DNA from: Cheilinus undulatus
Lineage: Eukaryota > Chordata > Actinopteri > Labriformes > Labridae
DNA length: 64,000 nt
Reading direction: 5' to 3'
NCBI RefSeq assembly: GCF_018320785.1
Contig: NC_054881.1
Location: 14,074,275 to 14,138,274, forward strand
This document shows, piece after piece, positions 13,701-25,207 of this stretch. The notes under the pieces are model-generated. The model did not search any database and had not been told where the DNA came from. It saw nothing but the letters and a program-made list of their open reading frames with translations. Made by a program: the position numbers and the translations under genes. Positions within the stretch are counted from its first letter, which is position 1; each line of letters opens with the position of its first letter.

Positions 13701-16700
13701 GGACAAAGCAGTACCTCCAAAATCTTTGCTGATTCAGTCCTGAACATGTGCAGGTGTTATTTCTGTGATTAATTTCATTATTATTTAGTTTCAAAGCCAA
13801 AATATCACTAACTCAGAACTTCTGCTGTGGTAAATGTTAACTCAAAGGCTGTGTCTGCCTATCTGACACCTTTCCAAGTTCAGCCCTGAATGATAATGAC
13901 AAGTAATCAATCTCCTCTCTTGAAATTCTGGAGAAATACACTCATGTACACACCCAATATCTATTCTCTAATCTAATGTCTTCAACAGCTAAAATCCATC
14001 AACAGTGTTACAACAAGTACCGCACGGGTGCAGTTTCACACACGCCTAGCAACAAAAACAAGCCCTTTAGATTTGAATTCAAACAATGCGTAATACCCTG
14101 ATTTGTGGACAAAACCTTGTGACATTGGAAGAGCCACATCCCCTTCACTTGAGTGAAAAATACCTCATGAGAAAAGGTTTGGCAGGATAAGCTTGTGTTG
14201 TTCATGCAAACACAGCGATCACAGCATCACAGCATTCTTCATGCTAAACTACGCTACCCTTATTTATTTGTCTCCTGGCTTTGAAGGTCATATTTGCATA
14301 TTTAAGAGCAGAAATAAACTTCTCATCCTCTTCTATGACATAAAGGTTCACATGAAGATGTAGAGTATGTTGCTTTTTAGTGCCCTGGACTGTGACACTG
14401 AAAATTTTCTCATCTCCCTTAGACAATAATATAATATTAACAACAACTAAAAAAAGCATAATATTTAAGCAGATGGGTGTACATACCACAGATTTACAGC
14501 CCACTTCACTGAATGGACAGGCACTCTTTGACTTAGCACAGGACTTGATGTGATCACTGAACTGAAAGAAAAAGAAACAGAATAAGTTAAGAGGTTTGGA
14601 TCGGCTCCCAAAAGGTCATGAACTCAAACGGTAAAGTGAAAGTGTACAGGATTCATAGTAAGACAGAAACTTGGTGCTGTGAAGTTCTGAAGCCCCACAT
14701 TGTAAAACCATAACAGAGAAGATATTACGCCCTTCAAACTAAAATGGACTGATTCAATCACTTCTGTGACCCTTTGCTTATACAGTAATTATATTATTGT
14801 CAACATATTTTTCAGCTCTGAGCAGGACCATTTTTTTAAGTTTATTTTGGGCATTTTTGTGCCTTTATTTGATAGAGGAGGATAGTGGATAGAACCGGAA
14901 ACAGGGACGAGAGCGGGGGAGAGGCGTGCGGTAAAGGGCCTCAGGCTGGATTCGAACACGGGCTGTCCACGCACATAGGGCACGCCTTAAATCACTCGGC
15001 CACCTGTGCCCCTGAGCAGGGCCATTTTGGGAGGAATGTGCCTATAAAATTTCCTTTTAGTTTAATCGAAATATAAATCCAAATTATTCAACTGGTTTAA
15101 ATGCAGAGAACAATCAGAAATACATCAAAAAAGAGCATGAAAACAGTTCAAATTGCCTGCAACTATCTGTAACAGTTCAGCATATTCTTCAGTACAAAAC
15201 TTACAACTATTTCAAATGTTGCTGAAACGTGTGGCACGTTACAAATATCAAATTGGGTTTCTAATCAGGTTAACATTTACAGCGCTAACACAGTAATCCT
15301 TCTAAGTTAAATATCATTATGCCTATGTTGAATGCAAGTTGAGCCAAGGAGTTAAATGTCAGAAAAGCCTACAGAATAATGCCTTTTGTCCACACTACAG
15401 GTTTACAAGAGGCAGCAGAGCATCGGAGCTAGTGGTTTCACATAATCCATCTGGGGAGCGCTCCTTGTGCAAAATGCCTTTCAGAGCATACTGCTTTTTT
15501 TCTAGTCAATCTTTGCAATTCCACGGCACACACTTTCCTCCGTCTCTGACGTGTGCCCAAAGTGCCACTCTGTTATGCTTCACTTAAGATACGCATTTAG
15601 TGTACTTTCATGGGTGGCTGCGGCCAAAATGCATCAATCTACGCCGAGCAGATCGAACCAAACAGAAGCAATACGTCCCATCCAGTGGTACGAGTTAAAG
15701 TCATCAGAGGATAACAGAGGGAACACAATAAAATGGACAGGAGAAGTTGGTTTTTGGACCAAACCAAATCTCTTTTGTAGAAAATATAAATCTCTTGATA
15801 ACATTATGCAATCTCCCAAGAAGAAAAAAAAGACAACTATTAAAATGAAAAGCAAATCCCCCTCAGAAAGGAAAAGTAATCTGTTGTTTACATGCTACTC
15901 TCATGTTGGACTCGTTTTCGTGCGATCTTGTGATTCCGACGTGAACTTGTTCTGCTACTGCGATCTTGTGATCTCTCTTCTCCAGCTGCTCAGAACAGAG
16001 CTATGCTCTACTGCGCTCCAAAAACGGATCCAGTGGGCTCAGGGGTCGGTCGAGGTAAAACCGCTGCTCGCACCAACGCTGTGAAGACGCAGTATGTGGA
16101 ATTTGCCAGTTAGACACAACATTCAACCAGCATCGTGGGTCTAACAGTAAGATTAATAGTAAGTAAAGTAACAGTACGACTGGTAATTCTGGTGTCTACA
16201 AGACTAGTGGCGATGTTTAGCTGTTTCGTCTTCCAATCATACACATTTCTACATTTAGTTAGGCTTCATAATGAAGCATATGCTACAAATGCCACATGTA
16301 GCATTGACCTGTGTCCATTAAGAGCTTCTTTGTGCTGGCAGCTTCTATTCAAATATAAAACCATAAAAAACACATCACACATCTATTTTATGAGACAGGT
16401 GTGTAGGAGGGGAATGTGTCCATCAAAAATTTCAGGTAATGCCTGCACACTGTCCAACTTTAGAAAAAGTCACTTATTTGTCAGTTTTAGATCTTAGACG
16501 GTTTGACAGTTTGTAGTGCTTTTGACACTAGACCTTCATCAGTTTTACCAAAGACATTGCAAAAAATTTTATAAAAGATAAACAGTGGGAAGTGGCTTAC
16601 CTGGGAATTTTTAAAACAAAAACCATCAAATTTGGAGCTTTTAAGGCTACCTCTTTAGCGCAGAAATGTCCTGGGTGTTAGCTGTTTTTTGTTGCTGCAC

Positions 16701-19700
16701 TCACAGCTATCTCAGTAGAAAATAGCTTAACTATGTGAGCATTTACACACACTTCAATGCCACTTTTCCCACACCAGTCAATCAAAATCATGAAGGGGTT
16801 GGACTTAAGCTACTATTCTGTCAACAACAATGGTGGTCAAGATGCTAATATAAACCTTAGGTACAAGTTTCAGGTCTAAGGCTGCTGCTTATGTCATGAA
16901 ATGTTTCTGTTTCACTGTTTCTGAGTTGTGAAATTTTATTGAATACCAGCTATTAAGAATATGGAGCAATATCCTTAAGCAAAAAAAGGTGCCATTAATC
17001 AGTTTTCATAAGCTGGCAGCTGTAAATGTCAGTGATGGTGCTCTGAAACTGAGGTCTTGAGTGCTGCAAGTGAAAAAACGGCTGCTAATGGACACAGGCT
17101 CTTAGTGTATTCTTGGTCTCTGCTTAAATGCAGTACAACAAAAGATCATTTTTCTCAAACCAAAAATTTCCAAGCACTGAAAAGTTGAATCATCTAAAAC
17201 TACACAATCATCGAGGAGTAATTAAGGGAGAAGTTCAAACCTTTTCTCGTGGGATCTTCTTCTTGCCACAGTCTTTGCATTGTAAAGGAAACTTCACACA
17301 TATCTCGTCATGAGCCTGAAAATATGGCATGAAAAGTCATGAGAATATCCCTCTGTATCCATTTAACACAACATGGTAATGCTTTCCACAAGTTAGGCCT
17401 CTCACCTTGATGTCTTTAAAGTTGAAGGTCATTTTACAGTATTTACAGTTGAGCATTCGGGCCTCACACTCCCTCTCATTGTGCCTGTCCCTCTCCGAAC
17501 GTAGGATGAAGGTTTGGCAGGCCTCGCACAGAACCCGCTCGAATTCACAGTGACCTTCATGCTGACTCTAAACATAAAGGAGATTTATTGTTATTGAAAT
17601 ATTATCACTTCCTGCCTCCTTATTGAGCCAGGTATGTACTGTGTTTAGAGAGTTATTTTGCTTTAACCATGTTATCTACACAGTCAATCATTAAAACTGT
17701 CACATAAGAGCCTCAAACCTTTTGTCAGAGTGAAATGAAGCTGGCACACACCCTTTTTGGATCATTAAAAATAAAACTTACAGACACACCTTAACGTAAA
17801 TTCAGTTGTGGTTCATGTTGTTCTGACAGTTGAAATGTAGAAAAACCAGCTGCTTTTTTTTACACAACCCATAAAAGATTATGTCTGGTCCATAAAAGTA
17901 GTTTGAAAAAAAGGTGCAATTATTTTATTGTCAAAGGGGCCGAGAAACTATATAACTAAAGATGTCTTAAAAATGTTTTTGTTTTCCTGTAATCCATTAT
18001 GAGGATTAAAAATTTAACCCTTGAATAATAAGACTGCAGGAACATAATATATTTAAGAACATATTAAAGCTCCTGTGACAAACTTGCATTCTGTGTTGAT
18101 TTTGGAGCACCCTGTGGAAAAATTTGTGCCTTTTACTGCTTATATATTTTGTCCTGTGCATATCTAAGTTGTTAAACAACCCCCCCCCCCCACAATCGCT
18201 TCAGACATTAAAAATAACTACGTAGATAAAGTCCATACATAGGCCAAATAGTCTTGTTTGCTTTTTAAAGGCCATAAACACGCCTCAGTGTTATTGGTCT
18301 GTTTCATAACTACATAAAAACCCCAACACAGGAGCTTTAAAGAGAGAACCATGAAAAATGTCAAAGAGTCTGATCAGGACAGAAATATTTTGTAATTAAT
18401 TATGTGAGAAAAAGGTCCTCTGTGTATTATTACAGCTGGGGGGTTGTCATGTTTTAAAAAATACCGGGAAATAAAATAGGCAGAGTCTGATGAGGGGTGT
18501 GGTTCAGGAAGTTGGTCACTCTCCTAAACTGATTATGGTTTATCAGCAGCACGCGAGACTGAAGCCACCAAAGCAGGAACTAAAGGTAGGCTGGCCTGTT
18601 TTGTTGTTTGTCTGCTCTATTTTCTAGCACACTGCACCGCAAATGTAAAGCTGTATAATCAAATCTTTACACAAATCATCTTCATCTGCCTTCGAGTGAC
18701 ACATGTGCCATTAACACAACACTCAGACACCTCGTTTAGTCTGTTTTTCCAGTTCTTTATTAACTAGCTGTGTGGTAATGTCTACATAACAACAACACGG
18801 ATCATTTAAAAACAAAGACTGCAACAGAGGTGACCTTCAACACGAATATGTGGGTGCAACAAACAGCAAAGCGATTAATTACAGACACCACCGTCTCTGA
18901 CAGCACATTTTAGTTCACCAGAATTTAAGAACCACAATTTCCAAATAGCTTGTGTGTTTCATTTCTATGTATTCTGTCTGAACACCCTTGTAACATTTTG
19001 ATGAGCTGACATACATGTGGTGGCATGTAGTTCAACCATGGATAGAACTCACCGAACCTGCTCAGGACATTTTAAGTGAAAAGGTTCTAGCCCCGCGCTC
19101 AGATGTTCAAAAACATGTTCAAAAACACACCCATTCAAACACAAAAGTACAGACAGCTTTTACGATTCTTTTATGTGATCATATAGAACCACGGTCGCTT
19201 TGACGGTCATAAATGGATGAACCAGTTTCTGCTTTATGCTTAAACAGCCAGTGTAAAGCTAGAATTTCCCCTCCAACCAAATAAACCTTAACCTCAAAGT
19301 AGTTTCATTTTCATGTATTGGTCAACAAAGGATAAACCCTCTTACAAGGCTTTTGTTGAAAATTTGATAGGGTACTTTCTATTTGGATGTTTTAAAAAAG
19401 AAACTTAAGAACCATATTCTTGAGGTGGCTTTAAATTCTTAGTAATTTTACAGCCTCAGTTTTCAACATTTATTTTTAAAAGTTTGACTGCCAGTATTTG
19501 TTTTTGTTCATTTTTTTCCAGATTAAATCCATTTTAGGGCTTTCAAAGGATCAAAAGACAAATAGTGATGAATCTGAGAAGTTTTGTGGTTAATTGAGAT
19601 TTTTGAAATTCCACTTTATTGTATTTCATACTGTTTTTGTTTAATTTTTAGAATTTTGTACCGTCTTAAACTAAGGGTTTTAGACTCATTGTTTGGATAA

Positions 19701-22700
19701 AGACATGCTTTTTTTTTTCAAAAAAATAATAACCTTCAGGTAATGGATGCACAGTATTATCAACATGATATCGGTAACAGCAGATTAAAACAATTATGAC
19801 ACAATTTTTATAATTTTTATATCTGGCAGTTGGCAAATTATTAGTATCAGCATTTTATTTTCTGATTTCCTGCTTCTACTATGTTGCTCTGTGCCATTTC
19901 TCATGCTGATAGAGCTATGCCTACATTTTTTTTTTTCATAAATTTTACTTTTTCCAAAGTAAGTATACTTTAGAGCATCATAATACATGTATGCTGGTTC
20001 CAAATATCAGTAATTGGTCTCATGAACTTCTAATAATCAGTATTGGCGCTGAAATATCAATAACAGTTGACCCTTACAATGCTCTAATGCTAATGGACCT
20101 TAATTGAACCCAATTAATGCATTAACACTGACATTTATTCTATTGATTGCTAAAATGTTACTTTTTAACAGTTTTAAAAAAGATTTTAACACTTTTCTTG
20201 TTTCCTCTTCTAAAATTTAATCTAACACCAACAGCTCTCCTTGTTATTTCATGTCTGTCTGCTCTTTTGTGAGTGTTACGCATGGCAGGTGATGTGTACA
20301 TAGATAAGACTAGAAAAAGAAACTACCTTAAAGCCTACTTTTGCTAGCAAATACTGTACCATTTGAACCTTGGGCAAAAAGTAAAACAGAAAAAAAAAGC
20401 GACTTAATACAGCTGCTTCAAACTAGGCACGGTTGCTGAGTTCTAGAGTTAAGATCTAGCCCTGAAGCTGTCAAACTAATCTGGTGTCAAATGGTTTTTC
20501 ATGGACTGGTGCTTCCCCACACAGAGTTGTTTTTGTAATGCTGGTAAACGTGGGGACTTTCCAGTCTGCAGTTAGTTTCACTTCCTGATTCTTTGTAGCC
20601 ACACTCAGTCCTGCGCACAGTACGAGCACACAGCTTAACCACAGTGCGAGCAGACGCCATAGAAGGGAAAGGAGCATGCACAAAAGAATGCACAACATGA
20701 GATGGTATACTCTGAGTAGGTACTAGTTCTTAGAAAGATAAAGATATGCTGACAGTACTATCTTGGGTTTGGGACATTTTTAACTTGGGCAAATGAGGCG
20801 TGCAAAAAGGAAACAGAAAGGAGACACTGAAGCAGTAAACACCCCCACAGTGTCTCAAAGGAAGCTGAAATTAATACTCTACCTCATACTCTTTAATTGA
20901 GCCGGTCCAACTGCAGCCTTGGTTCAAACATCTTGCAGGCAGACTTGCTATCTCTCTACCTGCTGCATTGTCTGGAAACGCCTGGTGGGCGAACAAAGAA
21001 CCAACATAAATGAACTCATTCAGCTATAGCAGACAAAAAGAAACACTGTCTGGGGAGAAGGGAAACTCCCAGGAGACACATTGAGGTCATACTTGTTCTT
21101 CTGGGACTGAGTGGGATGCAGGTTACAAGGAAATGTGTCAAAGCTACATTGTTGTCTGGATACTTTTAAACTTACCTCATTGCTATTTAGAATGGACATG
21201 GGCTCCTCATAAATTTCCTCCTGGCGACATGCTTCACATGGTTTTGGCCCAGAACTGATAAACAAAGCAGTTTCATGATTTTAGAGTGAAAGATAAAAGC
21301 TGGTTGATGCTTACAGTCAGCAACCATGTCCTGTTGACTAATACAGACCGCGTGGTAATTAGATGAATCACTGGCACTAAACAGATGCTGCAATTCATGA
21401 GGCAAATGCATTTAAAGGTTAAGCAAAAAAATCGATAAAATAGCACTATAAGATACTGATAGGTCAGTAACAAGACACACAAAGTGGGCATAAGAACTGG
21501 TTATAAACACAATGAATTCTCCTGAGTGTTATTTATGTCAAGTGAAATCACCCTAAGAAACCGTGGTTTCACATGTGGTTTGTTTGAACTTCAGAGTGAA
21601 ATTCTACAGAAAAACTTAAATTTTAAAGCTCGATTTACACTCTTGCATCACTCTACAACATAGCGACCTACGTCATTGTGAGCACAATATATTAGAGCGT
21701 AGGAGTCTGCTTAGCTCTGCAGTTCCTCATTATAACCAACAGATGTCAGAATGATTTCTATGCTAGTTAAATCATGAGTTCTGGTTCAAACATATTCTCT
21801 TTCTGCTTGTGTACAGGTAGCCATGGCAGCTGAAACCAAGCGTATTATGTTGAGGTTGGAAATGATAAATATTTAGCATCAGCCGAGACATAAGAGGAAA
21901 TTGAATGTACCGCTGCTGAATCATGGGGGGATTTTATGTGCTTGTTTAACCGCTCAGAGACGAGGAAATGGACTTGCGACAATTTTGAATCTTGGCAATG
22001 AAATTGGAGGGAGACTGGAAATCATTTACAGCATGTATTTTAGGGCTTTCATGCTGTTTTTCAGACTCAACAGTGGATAGCGTTGAAAACTGGGGAGAGA
22101 GAAAGAGGGGAATTATGTGCAGGAAAGGGGCTGGATTTGAAACCAGGGCACCTGTTTTGAGGATAAAAGCCTGGGTGGCATCGACATAACTGCTAGGCTA
22201 TTGATAAGAGCAGCCCAACATCACTTTCTACTCTCTGGAGTGACCACGCTTCTACTTGGATGAAAACGAGCCAAGAGACTGAATGACAGTAGATTAGAAA
22301 ACACCATTGTGTTGTGTTTCTTGCTTCAGAACCCCCCACCACCACCACCATTTACAACATTTTTTAAACCTCAAATGACAAAAGAGAGTAAAGGAAGAGC
22401 TCTGTGGCTTTGGCTGAGTCTAGTGAGCAGCAATATGGTCAAATGTAGACGCGCCATTGTGTTCCTAAGACTTTACAGCTCCGGCTGTCATAGAGTGATC
22501 GCTGGCTCACTGATTCTTCATACATTTACTAACACATTAATGACATTTTAAAACTCAGACCCAAATCATCAAACACAGTTGGAATAAACATACAGTAAAG
22601 TCTATAATAGTTCATAAGATCTTTGGCCACGTGATGGGCTCATTTGTCCAGTCTGATGAAGAGTCTGACGAGACACTCACCTAAACTATAAGTTTGTTTA

Positions 22701-25197
22701 TTTCGTAATTTAATGACGACATCCTTATTCAGAAAAGTCATAACTTTTTTTAACTCACTGGCAATTGGATTTTCTGATCCCAATAGTTGTTAAACTGTAC
22801 GATTTTGGTATATCAAGCTTTTAAACCCCTAGGGGATCAATCGCCATCTCTCCCATTAGCCACCATTCTTTTAAGTGAAATGTTTTCATTCTGTGTCGGT
22901 CAGTGGATGTCAGTCTACATATGTAGGCCTCTGGGTAGGTACAGGGCTATGCAAACCTATGGCTTATGCTACAGCATAGATTTGATGCAGAAATATAAAT
23001 CAGGCTTTATTATTTACATGAAGAAAGAGTAATTCCCAAGTCCATTTGCTAATGGGACTAGTTGATATATAGCAAAATGAAACCACAGTAAATAAAGTGC
23101 ATATTATGTAGACTTACTTTAATAGAAGTAATTCAAAAGAGTCATGTTCTTAGTATAATGCCTGTTGACTTGTCCATTATCAGGAATTTATGAATGGCAT
23201 CGCAACCAGAACATTCATAAATACATGATAACTGACAACTCATCAAAGGGCAATATTCCTCTTATACCATGGTCACGTACTGAAGAAAAACTAGCCAATT
23301 AAATATGTTTTTACACCGTTTGAAAATAAAAGGCATCTACTGTTGGCTGAACCATTATCATGCCTTAAGATTTAACTGCAGTAGAAATGTAGTTCATACT
23401 CCAGTTAATATAACATGTCTTGGCTGTGACTTAGCAAAGATGACATTTCTGTTTGGGCTAGTGAGTGCTTTCCATTAGAGCGCCCCCCACTGACCAGCTG
23501 GGTCACAAACCCTGTTCTGCCTCAAAGTTTCTCTGTTTTATAGTTTGGTCCCATTGTTATTTCAGATTTTCCATTTTTTTCAGAGTATTTTCCTTTAGTT
23601 ATTTGATGAAAAAATAAAGGAGGTAACTTGACAGTACTCTGGACAAATGCAGCTCCAGCTGAGTTCAATGAATTAGCAGTGTAAAAGAGGAACAGCCAGA
23701 AGAAACAAAACAAAACAAAACAAACAGGATTCACTAGACTGTCTTTACAATGAGTGTCTGCTTGGAACCAACACTCAGTTCTGTTCTTCTGTGGATTTTA
23801 TTGACTTTTTGGTAAGTAAAAGGTGCTTTTCGTTTTGTAGAAAGGGTAGAACTACTTTCTGAGCAGACTCTGGCTCCAGATGACATCTTGCAAAATGTTG
23901 TCGCTCAGTGAGTAGGTTATTTTGATTTGATTTTAGTACAACTAGAGAAGGTGATGATGCATGGTCCAGTAATGCTATCACTATACTAGCCAGACCAAAA
24001 AACACGAGCTTTATTAGGCAGAATTCTGCAGAAGCACTGTGAAAAGTATCACCATTTGCATTTGCACTTATCAACTATTGGTGTCCCACTGTGCAGTTTT
24101 GGTGATGGCGTAACAGGTGGAAATAATCCGCCTTGAACTGGTAATGTATTAGTGGCTATTGCTTAGCATTGGTGTGAAGTTGACATGAACTGATGGCAAG
24201 CTCTAGCTAACCAACCATGTAATTTTTTCCAAATCAGTGTTGCAAGTATTGGGCCTTAGTCAGGTTAGCGAGTGTGATCACAAGGCACAACTGCTCCATG
24301 ATCAACTTTATTAGCAAGCGGGTATCCATCTTGGAACTTGTATATCACAAGCGCTATCTTGTGGTGCTTTATGATAATAAAGGACTATACTGATTGTTTC
24401 AAATAACTTTTTTTCACTTTAAAGTTTCTTTTTCTTCAGCTAAGTCACTGCCATCAGGGTCTTTACACCCTTACATGCAAGCTTCGACTTTATCTGTGTT
24501 GATTTGTACTTAAGGTACACAGCACATTAATTTTAAGATGTGAACTGACAGGCTCGTCTTAACTTTCTTTAGAGAATCTATTGTCTCACAGCCAAACAGA
24601 AAAGATTTTTCACCTGGACCATGGTATATAAAGGTATAATTGCCTGTATCGCCACCTCATGCTTAATGATAGCCACATGGTATGATTAAGCATGAAGTCA
24701 CACACCAATGAATGATCACAGAACAAACAGTGAGTTGGCAATAAGACAACAGATAAGGAAAAGATGGACACCTGAGAATGAGTCAGCAGGGTCAAAATCC
24801 TTGTGATTCACTAACTGGAGTTAAAGATCCAGTCATGTGAGGATGAATGACCAAAGAGGAATTGATCTTGGGTGCAAGAAATCCCCAGAGGCGAGCAGGG
24901 ATAGGTACACATGATGTGCTGAACTGAAGCATGTCCAGTAAGAGGGTAAGCATTAAGGTGCAGGCAGGGTAAGGGTTTGCATTTCACACGTTTGTGGGTG
25001 GTCTCAGGACCTCCAGTGTACCTGGTGAGCTGCTTGAAGCAGTGTACACAGAAGCGGTGGCCGCACTGAGCCTGGACAGGCTTCCTCAGGACCTGGAGAC
25101 ACTGCTGACATTTGTATTTATTCTCCATGGGCACTGACAGCACACTGAGGGGGATCCCTGGTAAAGAGTTGGGACATTCCAACGAGATTCGAGCCAT
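10503..25197 (-). CDS. traf2: TNF receptor-associated factor 2 (traf2), ten coding exons
   Basis: TRAF2 is a cytoplasmic adaptor that docks on TNF-family receptors (TNFR2, CD40, and TNFR1 through TRADD), recruits cIAP ligases and feeds NF-kB and JNK signalling. Coding exons on the minus strand, in order: 25197-25022, 21254-21176, 20981-20883, 17567-17406, 17315-17241, 14561-14487, 13381-13160, 11626-11323, 10956-10808, 10721-10503. They join in phase to 519 codons; human TRAF2 has 501. Visible parts: C3HC4 RING (C30, C33, C45, H47, C50, C53, C65, C68), TRAF zinc fingers about 86-222, coiled coil about 290-364, MATH/TRAF-C 366-519 starting [13 protein letters not shown] and ending DLTGL. The start is supported by an in-frame TGA upstream in the same exon. 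The protein is closer to TRAF2 than to TRAF1, 3 or 5 along its length. Whether it is the fish traf2a or traf2b copy cannot be told from the window. Confidence 0.95.
10808..10956 (-). CDS. traf2: traf2 coding exon 9: MATH/TRAF-C core
   Basis: Residues 398-447, [20 protein letters not shown] onward to LLKWPFSQK. The R and Y positions of the receptor-peptide groove region ([15 protein letters not shown]) match TRAF2. The length of 149 bases plus the carried base gives exactly 50 codons. Confidence 0.95.
11323..11626 (-). CDS. traf2: traf2 coding exon 8: TRAF-N coiled coil and start of MATH domain
   Basis: Residues 297-397 plus one base. Heptad-like leucines run through [20 protein letters not shown], which forms the trimerising coiled coil. 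[13 protein letters not shown] (367-379) opens the MATH/TRAF-C domain. Acceptor ttacag, donor CCAG|gtaaaa. Confidence 0.95.
12412..12426 (-). promoter_or_regulatory. CTCF-like motif in traf2 intron
   Basis: agcgccccctagtga is one mismatch from the core and has the GGGGGCGC extension common in strong CTCF sites. Short stretches like this also occur in fish repeats. Confidence 0.3.
12727..12755. repeat. Perfect 13-base inverted repeat in traf2 intron
   Basis: gaacacaagtcac, ctt, gtgacttgtgttc. It could form a short hairpin; no flanking structure suggests a known RNA. Confidence 0.9.
13160..13381 (-). CDS. traf2: traf2 coding exon 7: linker into coiled coil
   Basis: Seventy-four codons (223-296), from [20 protein letters not shown] to the DLDKK end. 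The first third aligns with the VEGEKQQEHE...LREHLAMLL region of TRAF2. The middle ([19 protein letters not shown]) is a less conserved linker, which accounts for much of the extra length over human TRAF2. Acceptor ttcag, donor AAG|gttggt, which is weaker than the others. Confidence 0.88.
14487..14561 (-). CDS. traf2: traf2 coding exon 6: last TRAF zinc finger
   Basis: Twenty-five codons (198-222), [17 protein letters not shown] then SEVGCKSV; it carries the H/C ligands of the last finger. It has the same 75-base length as the preceding exon. Acceptor ttcag, donor GTG|gtatgt. Confidence 0.93.
14830..15020. repeat. tRNA-type SINE relic in traf2 intron
   Basis: Contains ggctggattcgaacacggg (reverse B-box-like) and a run of the type gatagtggatagaaccgga plus acagggacgagagcggggga, a composition seen in a widespread fish repeat. 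A diverged relative lies at 22020-22200, which supports it being interspersed. Confidence 0.6.
17241..17315 (-). CDS. traf2: traf2 coding exon 5: TRAF zinc finger
   Basis: Twenty-five codons (173-197). [20 protein letters not shown] aligns almost residue for residue with [20 protein letters not shown] of TRAF2. Acceptor tttcag, donor AAG|gtttg. Confidence 0.94.
17406..17567 (-). CDS. traf2: traf2 coding exon 4: TRAF zinc fingers
   Basis: Fifty-four codons (119-172) with repeated C/H pairs ([32 protein letters not shown]), typical of the zf-TRAF repeats. Acceptor ttag before AGTCAGCA, donor AAG|gtgag, phase 0 at both ends. Only 90 bases separate it from the next exon. Confidence 0.92.
18180..18191. 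repeat. Poly-C tract in traf2 intron
   Basis: Twelve C residues. Confidence 0.85.
20883..20981 (-). CDS. traf2: traf2 coding exon 3: first TRAF zinc finger, part 1
   Basis: Thirty-three codons (86-118), starting AFPDNAA and ending GSIKEYE. The pattern [14 protein letters not shown] aligns with LPAVCPSDGCTWKG of TRAF2. Acceptor cag, donor GAG|gtagag, phase 0 at both ends. Confidence 0.92.
21176..21254 (-). CDS. traf2: traf2 coding exon 2: end of RING
   Basis: Encodes residues 59-85, with the last two RING cysteines C65 and C68 (PCEAC) and the [11 protein letters not shown] stretch, which matches the region after the RING in TRAF2. Acceptor cag before TTCTGGGCC, donor GAG|gtaag. The 79 bases restore phase 0 for the next exon. 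Confidence 0.92.
22015..22205. repeat. SINE relic in traf2 intron, same family as 14830-15020
   Basis: Shares caacagtggatag, ggggagagagaaagaggg, and ggctggatttgaaaccaggg with the copy at 14830-15020, in the same orientation. The terminal part (ggtggcatcg...ctgctaggc) resembles the reverse complement of a tRNA. Confidence 0.55.
25022..25197 (-). CDS. traf2: traf2 coding exon 1: start and first half of RING
   Basis: Encodes residues 1-58 plus two bases of codon 59. It carries the N-terminal tail and RING ligands C30, C33, C45, H47, C50 and C53. The donor follows CTCACCAG and reads gtacac. The exon continues upstream as 5' UTR to an acceptor near 25226. The ATG has A at -3 and G at +4. A second in-frame ATG (codon 24, at 25128) also has a good context and lies just before the RING. 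Confidence 0.93.
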
Positions 25198-25207
25198 TCT
25201 TCTCCAT
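25118..25207 (-). promoter_or_regulatory. Overlapping upstream ORF at the traf2 start
   Basis: An ATG 10 bases before the traf2 ATG, in another frame, opens 29 codons and stops with TAA inside codon 27 of traf2. Its context is weak (T at -3). It ends just after the in-frame Met codon 24 of traf2. This arrangement could tune which start is used, but that is inference. Confidence 0.55.

Noticed and set aside
15551..16084. Long intronic frame as a protein gene
   Set aside because: No domain, no splice or promoter support, and a composition unlike the neighbouring genes; kept only as a finding.
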